Shown here in pieces: positions 45,822-57,606 of a stretch of 64,000 nucleotides of DNA (its first letter is position 1; each line of letters opens with the position of its first letter). Location: positions 1 to 64,000 of the forward strand of contig NZ_AUMH01000015.1 in assembly GCF_000430585.1 (NCBI RefSeq), written 5' to 3'. The notes under the pieces were generated by a model. It had not been told where the DNA came from and made no database searches. It saw only the letters and a list, made by a program, of their open reading frames with translations. Position numbers and translations under genes: made by a program. Source of the stretch: Alicyclobacillus herbarius DSM 13609. GTDB taxonomy: Bacteria; Bacillota; Bacilli; Alicyclobacillales; Alicyclobacillaceae.

Positions 45822-48227
45822 GTGAAGCAACCAATTCGCAAGGCGGCTGTACTCGGAGCAGGCGTCATGGGCGCAGCCATTGCAGCGCACCTTGCCAATG
45901 TGGGGCTGTCTGTCCTACTTCTCGACATTCGTCCGAATGAGTTGACGGATGCCGAACGGGCGAAAGGACAAACACTGGACGACCGCACCGTGCGCAACCG
46001 GGTCGCCTGGAACGGATTGCAAGCTGCTTTGAAAGCGAAACCTGCTGCCTTTTATGACCCGGCGGATGCCGAGCGGATTGAAATCGGGAATTTTGACGAT
46101 GACCTTACACGCCTCTGCGATTGCGATTGGGTCATTGAGGCGGTCGTCGAGGACCTCGCCATCAAGAAAGCGCTGCTTGCGCAGGTGGCCGCGGTAACGA
46201 CTGAGCGAACGATTGTCAGTACGAATACCTCTGGGATCTCGATTGCCGCCATGTCGGCCGACTGCCCGGCCTCGTTTCGCCAGCGTTTCTTGGGCACGCA
46301 CTTTTTCAATCCACCGCGTTACATGAGGCTCCTCGAAATCATTCCGGGCCCGGAAACCAATCCGGAACTTGTAGAGGCCTTGATTGAGTTTGGCCAGCGC
46401 GTACTCGGAAAAGGGGTTGTCATCGCCAAGGATACCCCCAACTTTATCGCCAACCGCATTGGTACGTACGGGCTTATTGCGACACTGCGGGCCATGGAGA
46501 AGTATGGCTTGTCCGTAGATGAGGTGGATGCCCTCACGGGGCCCGTCATGGGGAGGCCCAAGAGCGCCACGTTCCGCACCTTGGATTTGGTCGGCCTGGA
46601 TACCATGGTTCACGTTGCCCGCAATGTCCAACAGGCGGTGGTTGACGACGACGAGAAGAAAGCGTTTGCACTTCCGCCGTATATCGACGACATGGTGGCA
46701 CGCGGCTGGCTTGGGGAGAAAACCGGCCAGGGATTCTTTCGCCGCATGCAGACGGATAAAGGCCGGGAGATCCTTGCCCTGGACCTCACGACGATGGAAT
46801 ACCGACCACGCAGAAAACTCGTCAGTCCTTCCCTGGAAGCAGCGAAGCGGGCCAAAGACCTCGGGGCGAAACTGCGGACGTTGGTCTCCGGGGAGGATAA
46901 CGCGAGCCGCTTCATCTGGGAGGTGTTGAAATCCGTCTTACTTTATACCGCTCGCAAACACGGCGAGATCGCGGACGATATCGTCGCAGTGGACCGGGCC
47001 ATGAAGTGGGGTTTCAGCTGGGAACTGGGTCCCTATGAAACCTGGGACGCCCTCGGGGTGCGCGAGTCGGTCGAGCGGATGCGCCGCGAAGGAGAATCGA
47101 TTCCCGAGTTTGTCGAGGACATGCTGGCTTCCGGACAAGAGTCGTTCTATCGCCGACAGCCAGGGGCCCAGCCCCGCTTCTATGTGGGTCAGGGAAAATA
47201 TCAGGATGTCGCGGAGCCGAGAGAGCGAATCTCACTCGCGCGTCTGAAAGAGCAAGGAAAAGTCATCTTGCACAACACTGGCGCGAGTTTGATTGACATC
47301 GGAGAGGGCGTAGCTTGTTTGGAATTTCATTCCCTTAAACAGGCGATTGGAACCGATGTTGTGCAAATGATTCAGCGCAGCGCCCAAGAAGTCGAGAAGA
47401 ATTGGCGCGCGCTGGTCATTGCCAATGAGGCGCCGAATTTCTGTGTCGGGGCGAATCTGTTCATGATGCTCATGGAAGCCCAGGATGAAAATTGGGATGA
47501 CATCAACCTGGCAGTCCATCAATTCCAGCAAGCCTTGATGAGATTGAAGTATTTAGCGAAGCCGGTAGTGGCCGCTCCGCATCAAATGGCGCTGGGCGGT
47601 GGCGCTGAAGTGTGTTTGGCAGCCCATCGCGTGCAGGCGGCGGCGGAGACGTACATCGGTCTGGTCGAGGTCGGGGTTGGGTTGATTCCCGGCGGAGGCG
47701 GCAACAAAGAAATGCTCATCCGCGCCATCGAAGCGATTCCCGATGGCGTCGAGGAGCGACTGGACAGCTTCGTCCAGAAGGCGTTTGAAAACATCGCCCT
47801 GGCGAAGGTTTCAACGAGCGCCAAACAGGCCAAACGGATGCGTATCCTGCGCGATGCGGACGGAGTTACGATGCAGCGCGACTTTTTGCTTCACGATGCG
47901 AAACAGGCGGCCATCGCCCTCGCGGAAGGCGGTTTTCGGCCCCTGACGCCAAAGCGAATTCCGGTCATAGGAGAAGCTGGAGCCGCCCGTCTGAAGAGCG
48001 GGGTCTACGGGATGCGGATGAGTGGCTACATCTCGGAGCATGACGAGAAAATTGCCAACCACCTGATCCGTGTGTTGACCGGTGGTTCGGTGATGCGCGG
48101 TGCGGAGGTGTCGGAACAGTACCTCCTGGACCTGGAACGCGAAGCGTTTCTAAGCCTCATAGGCGAACCGAAGACGCAGCAGCGGATGCAGTACATGCTG
48201 ACCCACGGCAAACCGCTGCGCAACTGA
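45822..48227 (+). CDS. fadN: 3-hydroxyacyl-CoA dehydrogenase/enoyl-CoA hydratase
   Basis: An 801-residue two-domain beta-oxidation enzyme: N-terminal NAD-binding hydroxyacyl-CoA dehydrogenase ([20 protein letters not shown]; catalytic region [20 protein letters not shown]) and C-terminal crotonase ([59 protein letters not shown]). This domain order, dehydrogenase first, is that of Bacillus FadN (YusL). GTG 45822 follows AAGGGGG. It forms a complex with FadA. Confidence 0.95.
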   Translation: MKQPIRKAAVLGAGVMGAAIAAHLANVGLSVLLLDIRPNELTDAERAKGQTLDDRTVRNRVAWNGLQAALKAKPAAFYDPADAERIEIGNFDDDLTRLCDCDWVIEAVVEDLAIKKALLAQVAAVTTERTIVSTNTSGISIAAMSADCPASFRQRFLGTHFFNPPRYMRLLEIIPGPETNPELVEALIEFGQRVLGKGVVIAKDTPNFIANRIGTYGLIATLRAMEKYGLSVDEVDALTGPVMGRPKSATFRTLDLVGLDTMVHVARNVQQAVVDDDEKKAFALPPYIDDMVARGWLGEKTGQGFFRRMQTDKGREILALDLTTMEYRPRRKLVSPSLEAAKRAKDLGAKLRTLVSGEDNASRFIWEVLKSVLLYTARKHGEIADDIVAVDRAMKWGFSWELGPYETWDALGVRESVERMRREGESIPEFVEDMLASGQESFYRRQPGAQPRFYVGQGKYQDVAEPRERISLARLKEQGKVILHNTGASLIDIGEGVACLEFHSLKQAIGTDVVQMIQRSAQEVEKNWRALVIANEAPNFCVGANLFMMLMEAQDENWDDINLAVHQFQQALMRLKYLAKPVVAAPHQMALGGGAEVCLAAHRVQAAAETYIGLVEVGVGLIPGGGGNKEMLIRAIEAIPDGVEERLDSFVQKAFENIALAKVSTSAKQAKRMRILRDADGVTMQRDFLLHDAKQAAIALAEGGFRPLTPKRIPVIGEAGAARLKSGVYGMRMSGYISEHDEKIANHLIRVLTGGSVMRGAEVSEQYLLDLEREAFLSLIGEPKTQQRMQYMLTHGKPLRN

Positions 48228-48252
48228 CCGCGAAGGACAAGGAGGCGATTGT

Positions 48253-49434
<1,182 letters not shown>

Positions 49435-49575
49435 AGACATCAGCGACCGACACCGACACAAGACCTCGAACAAACCGGGCTGTGAAAGATAGAAGCCGCT
49501 TGAGGCGGATAGCGTCTTCTCTGCATCGTGAAACTCTGGCATTGTCAAACTTTGAATGGAAAGGAAGCGGAGACT

Positions 49576-51351
49576 ATGCCTACGACCGGGGATTTGACCA
49601 AAGGCGCGGCGTTTCTCATCACAGAGACCGACCCAGAGCGGGTCTTTACACCCGAGGATTTCACCCAGGAGCATCAAATGATCATTGAGACGACGCGCTC
49701 CTTTGTGGAAAACGAAATTCTCCCCAACGCGGAGGAGTTGGAGCATCAAAATTGGGACCTGACGGTATCGCTCATGAAAAAGGCGGGAGAGATTGGGCTC
49801 TTGGCGGCTGATGTGCCGGAGGCGTTCGAGGGACTTGGCGCCGATAAGGTAACTTCCGCGCTGATTATGGAATACCTGACCCGGGGCGGATCGTTTGCGG
49901 TCGGGTTGGGCGGACACGTCGGCATCGGTACGCTGCCCATCGTGTTTTTCGGCAATGAGGAGCAAAAGAAACGGTACCTTCCGCGTCTGGCGACGGGCGA
50001 GAAACTGGCCGCCTATGCCCTGACCGAGCCAGGTTCCGGATCGGACGCGCTGGGGGCTAAGACAACAGCTCGTCTGTCGGATGACGGAAAGTATTACATC
50101 CTCAACGGCACCAAGCAGTTCATCACGAACGCCGGGTTTGCGGACATTTTCATCGTGTACGCCAAGATTGACGGCGAGAAGTTTTCCGCCTTCATCGTGG
50201 AACGCGATTTTCCGGGAGTCTCGACCGGGCCGGAGGAGAAGAAGATGGGGATTAAAGCCTCATCCACGCGTCCGCTTATCCTCGAGGATGTGCACGTCCC
50301 AGTGGAGAACCTGTTAGGGGAACCCGGCAAGGGCCATGTCATCGCGTTCAACATCTTGAATATTGGCCGTTACAAACTGGCGGTGGGGTCGGTCGGTGGC
50401 ATGAAGGCGGCCATCGAGACATCCGTCAAGTATGCAAAGGACCGTAAGCAATTCCGTACGGCCATCGCCAACTTCCCGTTGATTCAGCAGAAATTGGCCG
50501 ACATGAACATTCGCTGCTACGTGACCGAAAGTATGTCTTATCGCTCTACAGGAGACATTGATGCGCGGCTGGCCACGCTCGCTGCGGACGCGGATGGGCG
50601 AGAGGCCGCCAGAGCGATTGAGGAGTATGCGCTCGAGTGTTCTGTCAATAAGGTGTATGCGTCGGAGGCCCTGGACTTCGTCGTGGACGAAGCGGTACAG
50701 ATTCATGGCGGCTACGGTTTCATTCAGGATTACCCGGTGGAGCGCATGTATCGTGATTCGAGAATCAACCGGATCTTTGAGGGGACGAACGAGATCAATC
50801 GAATGTTGATTCCGGACATGTTGATGCGGCGGGCAATGAAAGGGGATTTACCGCTGCTTCAGGCGGCACAAGGAGTGCAGGAAGAGCTGATGGGGATGCT
50901 GTCCTTGCCCGATGAGGGTGAGCCACTGGGGGTGGAAAAGCACCTCATCCAAATGGCGAAAAAGGTCTTCCTGTTTGTCGGGGGGAGCGCGGTTCAGAAG
51001 TACATGCAGTCGCTCAAGGAGGAACAGGAGATTCTCGCCAGTTTGGCCAATATCATTATTGAAATCTACGCCGCGGAAAGCGCCTTGCTGCGCGCGGAGA
51101 AGGCGTTAGCGCGGGGCGGGGAGGCCGCAGCCGCTCACAAAATCGACATGGTGCGCCTCTACACCCGGGAGGCGATGACCCGCATCGAACAGGAGGCCAA
51201 GTTTATCCTGTCCGCCATGGAAGAAGGCGACATGCTGCGCACGCAGTTGGCTGTTCTTCGGAAACTGACCCGCTTTGAGCCTATCAACAGCCGCGACGTC
51301 AAGCGTCGGATTGCGGCGCGGGTGATTGAGGCAGAGCGTTACTTGGCTTAA
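49576..51351 (+). CDS. fadE: acyl-CoA dehydrogenase
   Basis: A 591-residue FAD enzyme, first step of beta-oxidation. The signatures AYALTEPGSGSDALGAKTTA and QIHGGYGFIQDYPVERMYRD with RINRIFEGTNEINRMLI (catalytic Glu) are present. A C-terminal helical extension of about 180 residues marks the FadE/YusJ type. Electrons should pass to EtfAB. ATG 49576 follows GGAAAGGAAGCGGAG; a 141-base gap to fadA is unexplained apart from weak repeats. Confidence 0.95.
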   Translation: MPTTGDLTKGAAFLITETDPERVFTPEDFTQEHQMIIETTRSFVENEILPNAEELEHQNWDLTVSLMKKAGEIGLLAADVPEAFEGLGADKVTSALIMEYLTRGGSFAVGLGGHVGIGTLPIVFFGNEEQKKRYLPRLATGEKLAAYALTEPGSGSDALGAKTTARLSDDGKYYILNGTKQFITNAGFADIFIVYAKIDGEKFSAFIVERDFPGVSTGPEEKKMGIKASSTRPLILEDVHVPVENLLGEPGKGHVIAFNILNIGRYKLAVGSVGGMKAAIETSVKYAKDRKQFRTAIANFPLIQQKLADMNIRCYVTESMSYRSTGDIDARLATLAADADGREAARAIEEYALECSVNKVYASEALDFVVDEAVQIHGGYGFIQDYPVERMYRDSRINRIFEGTNEINRMLIPDMLMRRAMKGDLPLLQAAQGVQEELMGMLSLPDEGEPLGVEKHLIQMAKKVFLFVGGSAVQKYMQSLKEEQEILASLANIIIEIYAAESALLRAEKALARGGEAAAAHKIDMVRLYTREAMTRIEQEAKFILSAMEEGDMLRTQLAVLRKLTRFEPINSRDVKRRIAARVIEAERYLA

Positions 51352-51434
51352 GCTGTGTGTCTGGAAACCTCTGAAAACGCGTGTCTGGATGACTTCCGCA
51401 GTCCAAATGCTTGACGTCAACAGATAGGGGAATC

Positions 51435-51491
51435 ACGGACGTGTGGCCGTTTTGGCGTCTGACCCGAGCGGCCCGCACGTCCGTTTTCGTT
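51435..51491 (+). terminator. terminator of the fadNAE operon
   Basis: ACGGACGTG (51435-51443) pairs with CACGTCCGT (51476-51484), with an internal GGCCG/CGGCC helix, followed by TTTCGTTT. Confidence 0.75.
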
Positions 51492-51571
51492 TGATCCAGT
51501 TGGATTCGCCGCTCAGTTTGTGTATAACAGAATATAAGGAATTTTGGCGTGCGCGTGGAGGCGGATTCGGC

Positions 51572-51829
51572 GTGTTCAGTACCATGGCATGGGTGGCCGG
51601 GTGGTTTCCGCTCCTGGCATTTTTCCTCGGCTTTATCTTGTATTATCGGAGAAAGATGGTGTGGACGCCCACATTGATCGTCGCGTTGGGAAGTGGGGGG
51701 GTTTTGTGGGCGTTCTCCGTCGTCTATCAGGCGTACGTCATGCTGTACTTTTTCCTCTGCTGGTTTGGCTGCTGGGCGGCCTCTGCGCTCCGGCGTTGTC
51801 TCCGGCAACGTGCGAATTCGTCCTCGTGA
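51572..51829 (+). CDS. small membrane protein, DUF2651-like
   Basis: An 85-residue protein with about three hydrophobic segments (AGWFPLLAFFLGFILYY; TLIVALGSGGVLWAFSVVY; YVMLYFFLCWFGCWAA) and a basic C-terminus. The shape resembles Bacillus YbeF-type DUF2651 proteins, but the similarity is weak. GTG 51572 lies ten bases after GGAGG; the longer open frame begins inside the fad terminator. Function unknown. Confidence 0.55.
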   Translation: MFSTMAWVAGWFPLLAFFLGFILYYRRKMVWTPTLIVALGSGGVLWAFSVVYQAYVMLYFFLCWFGCWAASALRRCLRQRANSSS

Positions 51830-51865
51830 TACGTGTCTGCTAAATACGTGTCCGGACTGCCGCTC

Positions 51866-52594
51866 TTAAGGAATCGGGAACCAAGAGGGCAGTACGTAAA
51901 CCGTACTGTGGCGCACGCCAAAGTGAACGGCCGCACGTAAATCAGGCATGTACACATCGATATGGTTCCCTCGAATGGCACCCCCGGTATCCTGAGCGAT
52001 GCGAAATCCGATGCCCGGGATATACAGCTTTGTACCGTAGGGAATTATGGACGGATCGACCGCCACGGTCACCCCGGCTTGCACCGGTACACCGGTGGAG
52101 GTAATCCCGTATCCAGGGTCTCCTGGCCGCTTACCGGTGGATTCATAGCCTGCCGTGTAAGCGGTCAGTTCACAATCCATTGGTACGGCGACACGGGTGG
52201 CTAAAGAGGTGAGCAGCTGTTGGCTCAGATGACCGCCGCGGCTGACCAGCTGGCGGATACTCACCTCGTCTTCGGGTGTGTTGGAAGCACTCGTTTTCTT
52301 CATCAACTGACTCATTTCCGGCGAGGGTTGCCAGACTTCATAGGACAGTTTCTGTCCGACCTGCAGATACCGCGGATTGGTGATGTGGTTTTCTGCGATT
52401 AAGTCGTTGACCGAGACTCCGATTTTGTTGGCAATCTCCCACAGCGTATCCCCGTCCTGCACCGTGTAGGTGGCTTGAACAACTGCCCCCGGCACTACCA
52501 TCTGTTTACCGTTGACAATGCTCGCCCAACCGACCAACGGCATGGCCGCCATCGCTACCCATCCTGCCGAAAAAAATAACGTTTTTCGGAACAA
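51866..52594 (-). CDS. LysM/3D-domain cell-wall protein (YocH-like)
   Basis: A 242-residue exported protein: signal peptide, one LysM domain (YTVQDGDTLWEIANKIGVSV and NPRYLQVGQKLSYEVW), a linker, and a C-terminal 3D domain (ELTAYTAGYESTGKRPGDPG; AVDPSIIPYGTKLYIPGIGF; the Asp trio in QDTGGAIRGNHIDVYM). The fold is that of MltA-like lytic transglycosylases, so it should cleave or remodel peptidoglycan. TTG 52594 follows GGAGAGGAG on the minus strand. Confidence 0.9.
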   Translation of the reverse strand: MFRKTLFFSAGWVAMAAMPLVGWASIVNGKQMVVPGAVVQATYTVQDGDTLWEIANKIGVSVNDLIAENHITNPRYLQVGQKLSYEVWQPSPEMSQLMKKTSASNTPEDEVSIRQLVSRGGHLSQQLLTSLATRVAVPMDCELTAYTAGYESTGKRPGDPGYGITSTGVPVQAGVTVAVDPSIIPYGTKLYIPGIGFRIAQDTGGAIRGNHIDVYMPDLRAAVHFGVRHSTVYVLPSWFPIP

Positions 52595-52795
52595 AGGAAC
52601 TCCTCTCCTTCCCGGGCATTGCTAAGCCCGCGTCTCTCGTAAATTCTGGTAGCAGGATGGACAAGAAATACGAGTCTTAAACCTTTCTAGTGGGTTTGCT
52701 CGGCAAAGTCATAGAGTTGAATGTTCGGTTGGGGTACACTAAGGAGGAAAAATCGAGTCCGCAATATGAGATGGAGACCGGAACGGAGGTTGACG

Positions 52796-53119
52796 ATGGA
52801 ACAGAAGACCATTTCCCTGCCGCGCCTGGGCGGGTTGACGCCCACCCTGGAATCGACCATGTTGAAGATCACCGAAGAGGTCGGCGAGTTGGCCCAGGCC
52901 ATCGGGAAGTTTCGGGGGCTGTCAGGAGAACGGGACGTGCTGGCCGAGGCGGACGTGGTGCGTGCCATCGTATCGGAATTGCTGGATGTAGCCCAGACGG
53001 CCGTCTCTATGATGTTTGTCATTGAGGACTTGTACGGCATCGACATTTCCGCTGAGGTCGACAAACACGTTGACAAACTGCGCCAAAAGGGGTATTTGGA
53101 TGGACCATACTCTGGGTGA
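52796..53119 (+). CDS. MazG-like nucleotide pyrophosphohydrolase-related protein
   Basis: A 107-residue helical protein with the MazG-type metal motif KITEEVGELAQAIGKFRG and downstream ELLDVAQTAVSMMFVIE. Such proteins hydrolyse nucleoside triphosphates, though small members vary in activity. ATG 52796 follows GGAGG. It is convergent with nfo. Confidence 0.78.
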   Translation: MEQKTISLPRLGGLTPTLESTMLKITEEVGELAQAIGKFRGLSGERDVLAEADVVRAIVSELLDVAQTAVSMMFVIEDLYGIDISAEVDKHVDKLRQKGYLDGPYSG

Positions 53120-53140
53120 ATCGAGGGATTCGATTCACCC
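53114..53140. terminator. hairpin between convergent mazG-like and nfo genes
   Basis: GGGTGAATCGA (53114-53124), a GGGAT loop and TCGATTCACCC (53130-53140) make a perfect 11-bp stem that overlaps the mazG-like stop codon. There is no T-run. Confidence 0.5.
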
Positions 53141-53160
53141 ACCGGTCACTTGGAATGCGG

Positions 53161-54012
53161 CTACTTTGCAGGACGGTCGAGCAAAAGGTCAATCTCTTCG
53201 CGATAGCGGCCATTCGGGGTTTCTAGGATTTGTGGGATGCCCCGCAGCACCTCATGGTGCACGATGCGCCTCAGCGCCTCCAAACCGAGCGATCCCTCGC
53301 CGATGTTGGCGTGTCTGTCCTTCCTCGACCCAAACGGGTTCTTCGAGTCATTGATATGGGCCACCTTCAGGCGGTCGAGCCCGATGATGTCGTCAAACTG
53401 CTGTAGGAAACCATCAAAGTCGTTGACGATATCATACCCGTAGCTGTAGTTGTGGCAGGTGTCGATGCAGACCGCGAGGCGTTCTTGGTGTTTCACCAAT
53501 GAGATAATCTCCGCGATTTCCTCCAGGGAATTTCCAACTTTCGATCCGTCCCCAGCCATGGTCTCGAGGCAGACGTACAGCGACTCCTCGCCGGTGAGGA
53601 TGGAGTTGAGCGCCTCTGCGATTCGTTTTATCGCATACTCGACGCCTTCCCCGACGTGACTGCCCGGATGCATCACAATGTAGCGAAAACCTAGGTATTC
53701 CACGCGCGCGATTTCTTCCGTCAGCACCGAAATTCCGTACTCCCAGGTGTCTTCCTTCGGACTCGCCAGATTGACCAGATAGGACAAGTGCACGACCGGA
53801 TCGAAAATCCCGTTCTGCTCCATCAAACGGATTCCTTCATCCCGGTTAAACTCCGTGATGGGGCGGGCTTTGCCACCCCGATTACTGCGTGTGTAAATCA
53901 TGAACGTATTGGCATCGTACGATATCGTTTCTTCAACGGCAGCCAACAGGCCTGTCTTGGCAATGGACACGTTGGCTCCGAGCAAGATTTCGTCCTTCGT
54001 AGGGTTGCTCAT
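53161..54012 (-). CDS. nfo: endonuclease IV (AP endonuclease)
   Basis: A 283-residue zinc endonuclease that incises abasic sites. The metal-binding blocks VMHPGSHVGEGVEYA, LETMAGDGSKVG, CIDTCHNYSYGYD, HINDSKNPFGSRKDRHANIG and ILETPNG are all present. GGAGAAGGAGG precedes the start on the minus strand. No LexA box is seen in its 200-base divergent region with icmF. Confidence 0.95.
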   Translation of the reverse strand: MSNPTKDEILLGANVSIAKTGLLAAVEETISYDANTFMIYTRSNRGGKARPITEFNRDEGIRLMEQNGIFDPVVHLSYLVNLASPKEDTWEYGISVLTEEIARVEYLGFRYIVMHPGSHVGEGVEYAIKRIAEALNSILTGEESLYVCLETMAGDGSKVGNSLEEIAEIISLVKHQERLAVCIDTCHNYSYGYDIVNDFDGFLQQFDDIIGLDRLKVAHINDSKNPFGSRKDRHANIGEGSLGLEALRRIVHHEVLRGIPQILETPNGRYREEIDLLLDRPAK

Positions 54013-54134
54013 GATTGGACCTCCTTCTCCGGTTCAGGCATCACACCCTTATCAGAATGCAGGAAAGCCGCCCGCTTGTCCAATGTTTTGACTACAGGAG
54101 GGGGACTCGAAGCTAGCAAGACCGCTCCACTTCC

Positions 54135-54164
54135 TTGACCGCCTTGCGTGTATGCGCTTACACT
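54135..54164 (+). promoter_or_regulatory. sigma-A promoter of icmF
   Basis: TTGACC (54135-54140), an 18-base spacer and TACACT (54159-54164), 55 bases before the start codon. Confidence 0.55.
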
Positions 54165-54218
54165 TTGTTTTAGAAGCCCCTCGGTCATCTAGCGAATAGC
54201 CAGAAAGGAAGAGGATGC

Positions 54219-57200
54219 ATGGTGCCAGGTGTGGAGTCCAAGGTGGCACAGGAATCGCAGGATTCGTCCGTTCGCGCACAGCAACGAGCCGCAGGTTGGA
54301 ATTATCCGATTCGGTTTGTCACGGCATCGAGTCTGTTCGATGGGCACGACGCCGCCATCAACATCATGCGCAGGGTGATTCAAAGCCTTGGCGGGGAGGT
54401 GATTCACCTTGGCCACAACCGCTCCGTCGAGGAGATTGTGAGCGCGGCCATTCAGGAAGACGTGCAGGGCATTGCGGTGAGTTCCTATCAGGGCGGCCAC
54501 ATGGAGTTTTTTCGCTACATGTATGACCTCTTGCAGGAACGCGGGGCGGGGCACATTCGCGTTTTTGGCGGCGGCGGAGGGGTGATTGTCCCGGAAGAGA
54601 TCCGTGCTTTGGAGGAGTATGGAATCGCCAAGATCTTTTCCCCGGAGGACGGCCGGCGCATGGGGCTGGAGGGAATGATTCGCTTCATGATGGAGGCGTG
54701 CGACTTTCCCACGGTGGCCACTGTTGATCACCTGGACGAAAACCTTGACCTTCACCACCCGCAGTCGATGGCGCGTCTGGTGACCGTGTTTGAACAACAG
54801 AAGCGTTTTCCAGAAGCCGATGTGAACAAGCTGCGGGAGGTTCTGCGGGCTCGAAAACGGGATGTACCGGTCGTTGGCATCACAGGCACCGGTGGAGCCG
54901 GAAAGTCCTCTCTGCTGGACGAATTGGTGCGGCGGTTTCTGCAGGACTTCCCGGATAAGCGGGTTGCCGTGTTTTCGGTCGATCCGTCCCGCCAGCGAAC
55001 GGGCGGAGCGCTTCTGGGTGACCGGATACGCATGAACGCCATCAGTCATGAAAACGTATTTATGCGCAGCTTAGCCACCCGTAGTGCCAAGGGTGAACTG
55101 CCGGAAGCCATCGGCGACGTGCTCGACGTGGCCCGGGCCGCCGACTTTGACATCATCTTTTTGGAGACCAGCGGAATTGGTCAAGGCGACGCAGATGTGG
55201 TCCGCGTGGCGGATATTTCTTTGTACGTGATGACGCCCGAATACGGCGCGCCGTCGCAGCTAGAAAAAATCGATATGCTCGATTATGCGGACCTGGTTGC
55301 GATTAATAAGTTCAACCGGCGCGGGGGTTTGGATGCACTGCGACATGTGCAAAAACAGCTGCAGCGTAACAGGGGCGCATTTGCCAGTCCGCTCACGGAG
55401 ATGCCTGTTTATGGCACGAACGCGAACCACTTTCACGATGCGGGTACAAACCGTCTGTATAAAGCTTTGTTTCATATCGTAAAGGGAAAGTTCCCTGGCG
55501 AATGGGAGACTCACCTGGCCGATGAAGCAAACGCGTCTCTGCCCTCCGCCATCGTTCCTCCGCATCGGGCGCATTATTTGTTGGACGTGGTCAATACGGT
55601 CCGTCGCTACCGGCGATGGGTGGAAGACCAAGCGCAAACGGCCCGGCGTGCCTATCAGCTCAAGGGGGCGGACGAAACGCTAGCGCAACGAGGGTTGGGC
55701 GAGGCGAGTCGCAGCGTACGTGAGGTGCAGGAGGAATACTGGGATAAGCTCGACGAAAACGTCCGTCGCATCCTTGCCGAATGGGCGCAAAAGAAAGCGG
55801 CGTATCAACAGGAGGAATGGGTGACGCAAACGGTCGGCCGGGAGCAGCGGATTCCGCTGTACACCGTATCTTTGTCTGGCTTGCGCATCCCGAAAGTCGC
55901 CCTGCCCAGATATGAGGACTGGGGGGACATCGTGCGATGGTCCTTGCTTGAGAACGTGCCGGGGGAATTTCCGTTTACTGCAGGCGTTTTTCCTTTCAAA
56001 CGGACCGAGGAAGAGCCGCGGCGACAGTTTGCCGGCGAAGGGACGCCCGAGCGGACTAACCGTCGTTTTCACTACTTGTCCCGGCATGACACGGCCAAAC
56101 GGTTGTCAACGGCGTTTGACAGTGTCACCTTGTACGGAGAAGACCCGGATGAACGGCCAGACATCTACGGAAAAATCGGGGAAAGCGGCGTGAGCGTCTG
56201 CACACTGGATGATATGAAAAAACTATACGCGGGGTTTGACCTGTGTCACCCGCACACCAGCGTGTCAATGACGATTAACGGACCCGCGCCTGTGATTCTC
56301 GCCATGTATTTCAACACCGCGATCGATCAACAGGTGGATAAGTTCAAGGCGGAAAACGGCCGCGAGCCGACCGCCGATGAGCTGGCGCGCATCCGCGAGA
56401 CCACCCTGCAAACGGTGCGCGGCACGGTGCAAGCTGACATCTTAAAGGAAGACCAAGGTCAGAACACGTGCATCTTCTCGACCGAGTTTGCCCTGCGCAT
56501 GATGGGCGACATTCAGGAGTACTTCATTCAGCATGGGGTTCGTCACTACTACTCGGTGAGCATCAGCGGGTATCACATCGCGGAGGCCGGAGCCAATCCG
56601 ATTACGCAACTGGCGTTCACGCTGGCGAACGCGTTTACCTACGTCGAGTACTACCTCAGCCGCGGGATGCGGATAGATGACTTTGCCCCCAACTTATCCT
56701 TTTTCTTCAGCAACGGGATGGACCCGGAATACAGTGTCATCGGACGGGTCGCGCGCCGCATTTGGGCGATTGTCATGCGAGAACAGTATGGGGCCAATGT
56801 GCGGAGCCAAAGACTCAAGTATCACATTCAGACCTCGGGCCGCTCCCTGCATGCACAAGAGATGGATTTTAACGACATTCGTACGACCCTGCAGGCTCTG
56901 CTGGCGTTCTATGATAATTGCAACTCCTTGCATACGAACGCGTATGACGAGGCGATTACCACTCCGACCGAAGAATCGGTGCGCAGAGCGGTGGCCATCC
57001 AATTGATCATCAATCGCGAGTTCGGTCTGGCGAAGAACGAGAATCCACTCCAAGGGTCCTTTATCATCGAGGAACTGACTGACCTCGTGGAGGAAGCGGT
57101 CTTGGAGGAGTTCCTACGGCTGCATGAACGAGGCGGGGTGCTCGGGGCTATGGAAAGCCAATATCAACGCAGCAAGATTCAGGATGAGTCGCTCTACTAC

Positions 57201-57527
57201 GAGCAGCTGAAGCACTCCGGCAAGCTGCCCATCATCGGTGTCAATACCTTTTTGAACCCCAATGCGCAAGACCGAAATGCTCTCCCCAGGGAGGTACAAC
57301 TGGCCAGGGCCACGGAGGCAGAAAAGAGGGAACAGATTGCGAATCTGCGTCGTTTCCATCAGGAACACGCGGATGAGGTGCAACCTGCCTTAGCGCGGTT
57401 AAAACAAGTGGCTCAGTCCGGGGGTAACCTGTTTGAAGCGTTGATGCAGACGGTCCGTGTGGCCAGCCTCGGCCAAATCACACACGCCTTGTACGAGGTT
57501 GGCGGACGGTACCGTCGGAACATGTGA
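54219..57527 (+). CDS. icmF: fused isobutyryl-CoA mutase IcmF (B12 domain, G-protein chaperone, mutase)
   Basis: A 1102-residue adenosylcobalamin enzyme interconverting isobutyryl- and n-butyryl-CoA. Residues 30-160 are the B12-binding domain ([19 protein letters not shown], with the cobalt-ligating His). Residues 215-420 are a MeaB-type G protein (Walker [18 protein letters not shown] near 220; NKFNRRG). Residues from about 570 form the mutase barrel. Phe604 in [14 protein letters not shown] and Gln748 in [12 protein letters not shown] replace the Tyr and Arg of methylmalonyl-CoA mutase, which is diagnostic of IcmF. ATG 54219 follows GAAAGGAAGAGG. Confidence 0.96.
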   Translation: MVPGVESKVAQESQDSSVRAQQRAAGWNYPIRFVTASSLFDGHDAAINIMRRVIQSLGGEVIHLGHNRSVEEIVSAAIQEDVQGIAVSSYQGGHMEFFRYMYDLLQERGAGHIRVFGGGGGVIVPEEIRALEEYGIAKIFSPEDGRRMGLEGMIRFMMEACDFPTVATVDHLDENLDLHHPQSMARLVTVFEQQKRFPEADVNKLREVLRARKRDVPVVGITGTGGAGKSSLLDELVRRFLQDFPDKRVAVFSVDPSRQRTGGALLGDRIRMNAISHENVFMRSLATRSAKGELPEAIGDVLDVARAADFDIIFLETSGIGQGDADVVRVADISLYVMTPEYGAPSQLEKIDMLDYADLVAINKFNRRGGLDALRHVQKQLQRNRGAFASPLTEMPVYGTNANHFHDAGTNRLYKALFHIVKGKFPGEWETHLADEANASLPSAIVPPHRAHYLLDVVNTVRRYRRWVEDQAQTARRAYQLKGADETLAQRGLGEASRSVREVQEEYWDKLDENVRRILAEWAQKKAAYQQEEWVTQTVGREQRIPLYTVSLSGLRIPKVALPRYEDWGDIVRWSLLENVPGEFPFTAGVFPFKRTEEEPRRQFAGEGTPERTNRRFHYLSRHDTAKRLSTAFDSVTLYGEDPDERPDIYGKIGESGVSVCTLDDMKKLYAGFDLCHPHTSVSMTINGPAPVILAMYFNTAIDQQVDKFKAENGREPTADELARIRETTLQTVRGTVQADILKEDQGQNTCIFSTEFALRMMGDIQEYFIQHGVRHYYSVSISGYHIAEAGANPITQLAFTLANAFTYVEYYLSRGMRIDDFAPNLSFFFSNGMDPEYSVIGRVARRIWAIVMREQYGANVRSQRLKYHIQTSGRSLHAQEMDFNDIRTTLQALLAFYDNCNSLHTNAYDEAITTPTEESVRRAVAIQLIINREFGLAKNENPLQGSFIIEELTDLVEEAVLEEFLRLHERGGVLGAMESQYQRSKIQDESLYYEQLKHSGKLPIIGVNTFLNPNAQDRNALPREVQLARATEAEKREQIANLRRFHQEHADEVQPALARLKQVAQSGGNLFEALMQTVRVASLGQITHALYEVGGRYRRNM

Positions 57528-57606
57528 CACAGAAGTTCTCTCTATCGGAAAGGCCGTTTCATGTCTGGAGCGTGTTCGGGAAGAATAGGCTGCGGGGGGT
57601 GAGTGC

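Noticed and set aside
53013-54218. LexA control of endonuclease IV
   Set aside because: I looked for GAAC-N4-GTTC in the nfo-icmF divergent region and found none; the only LexA boxes seen are at imuB.
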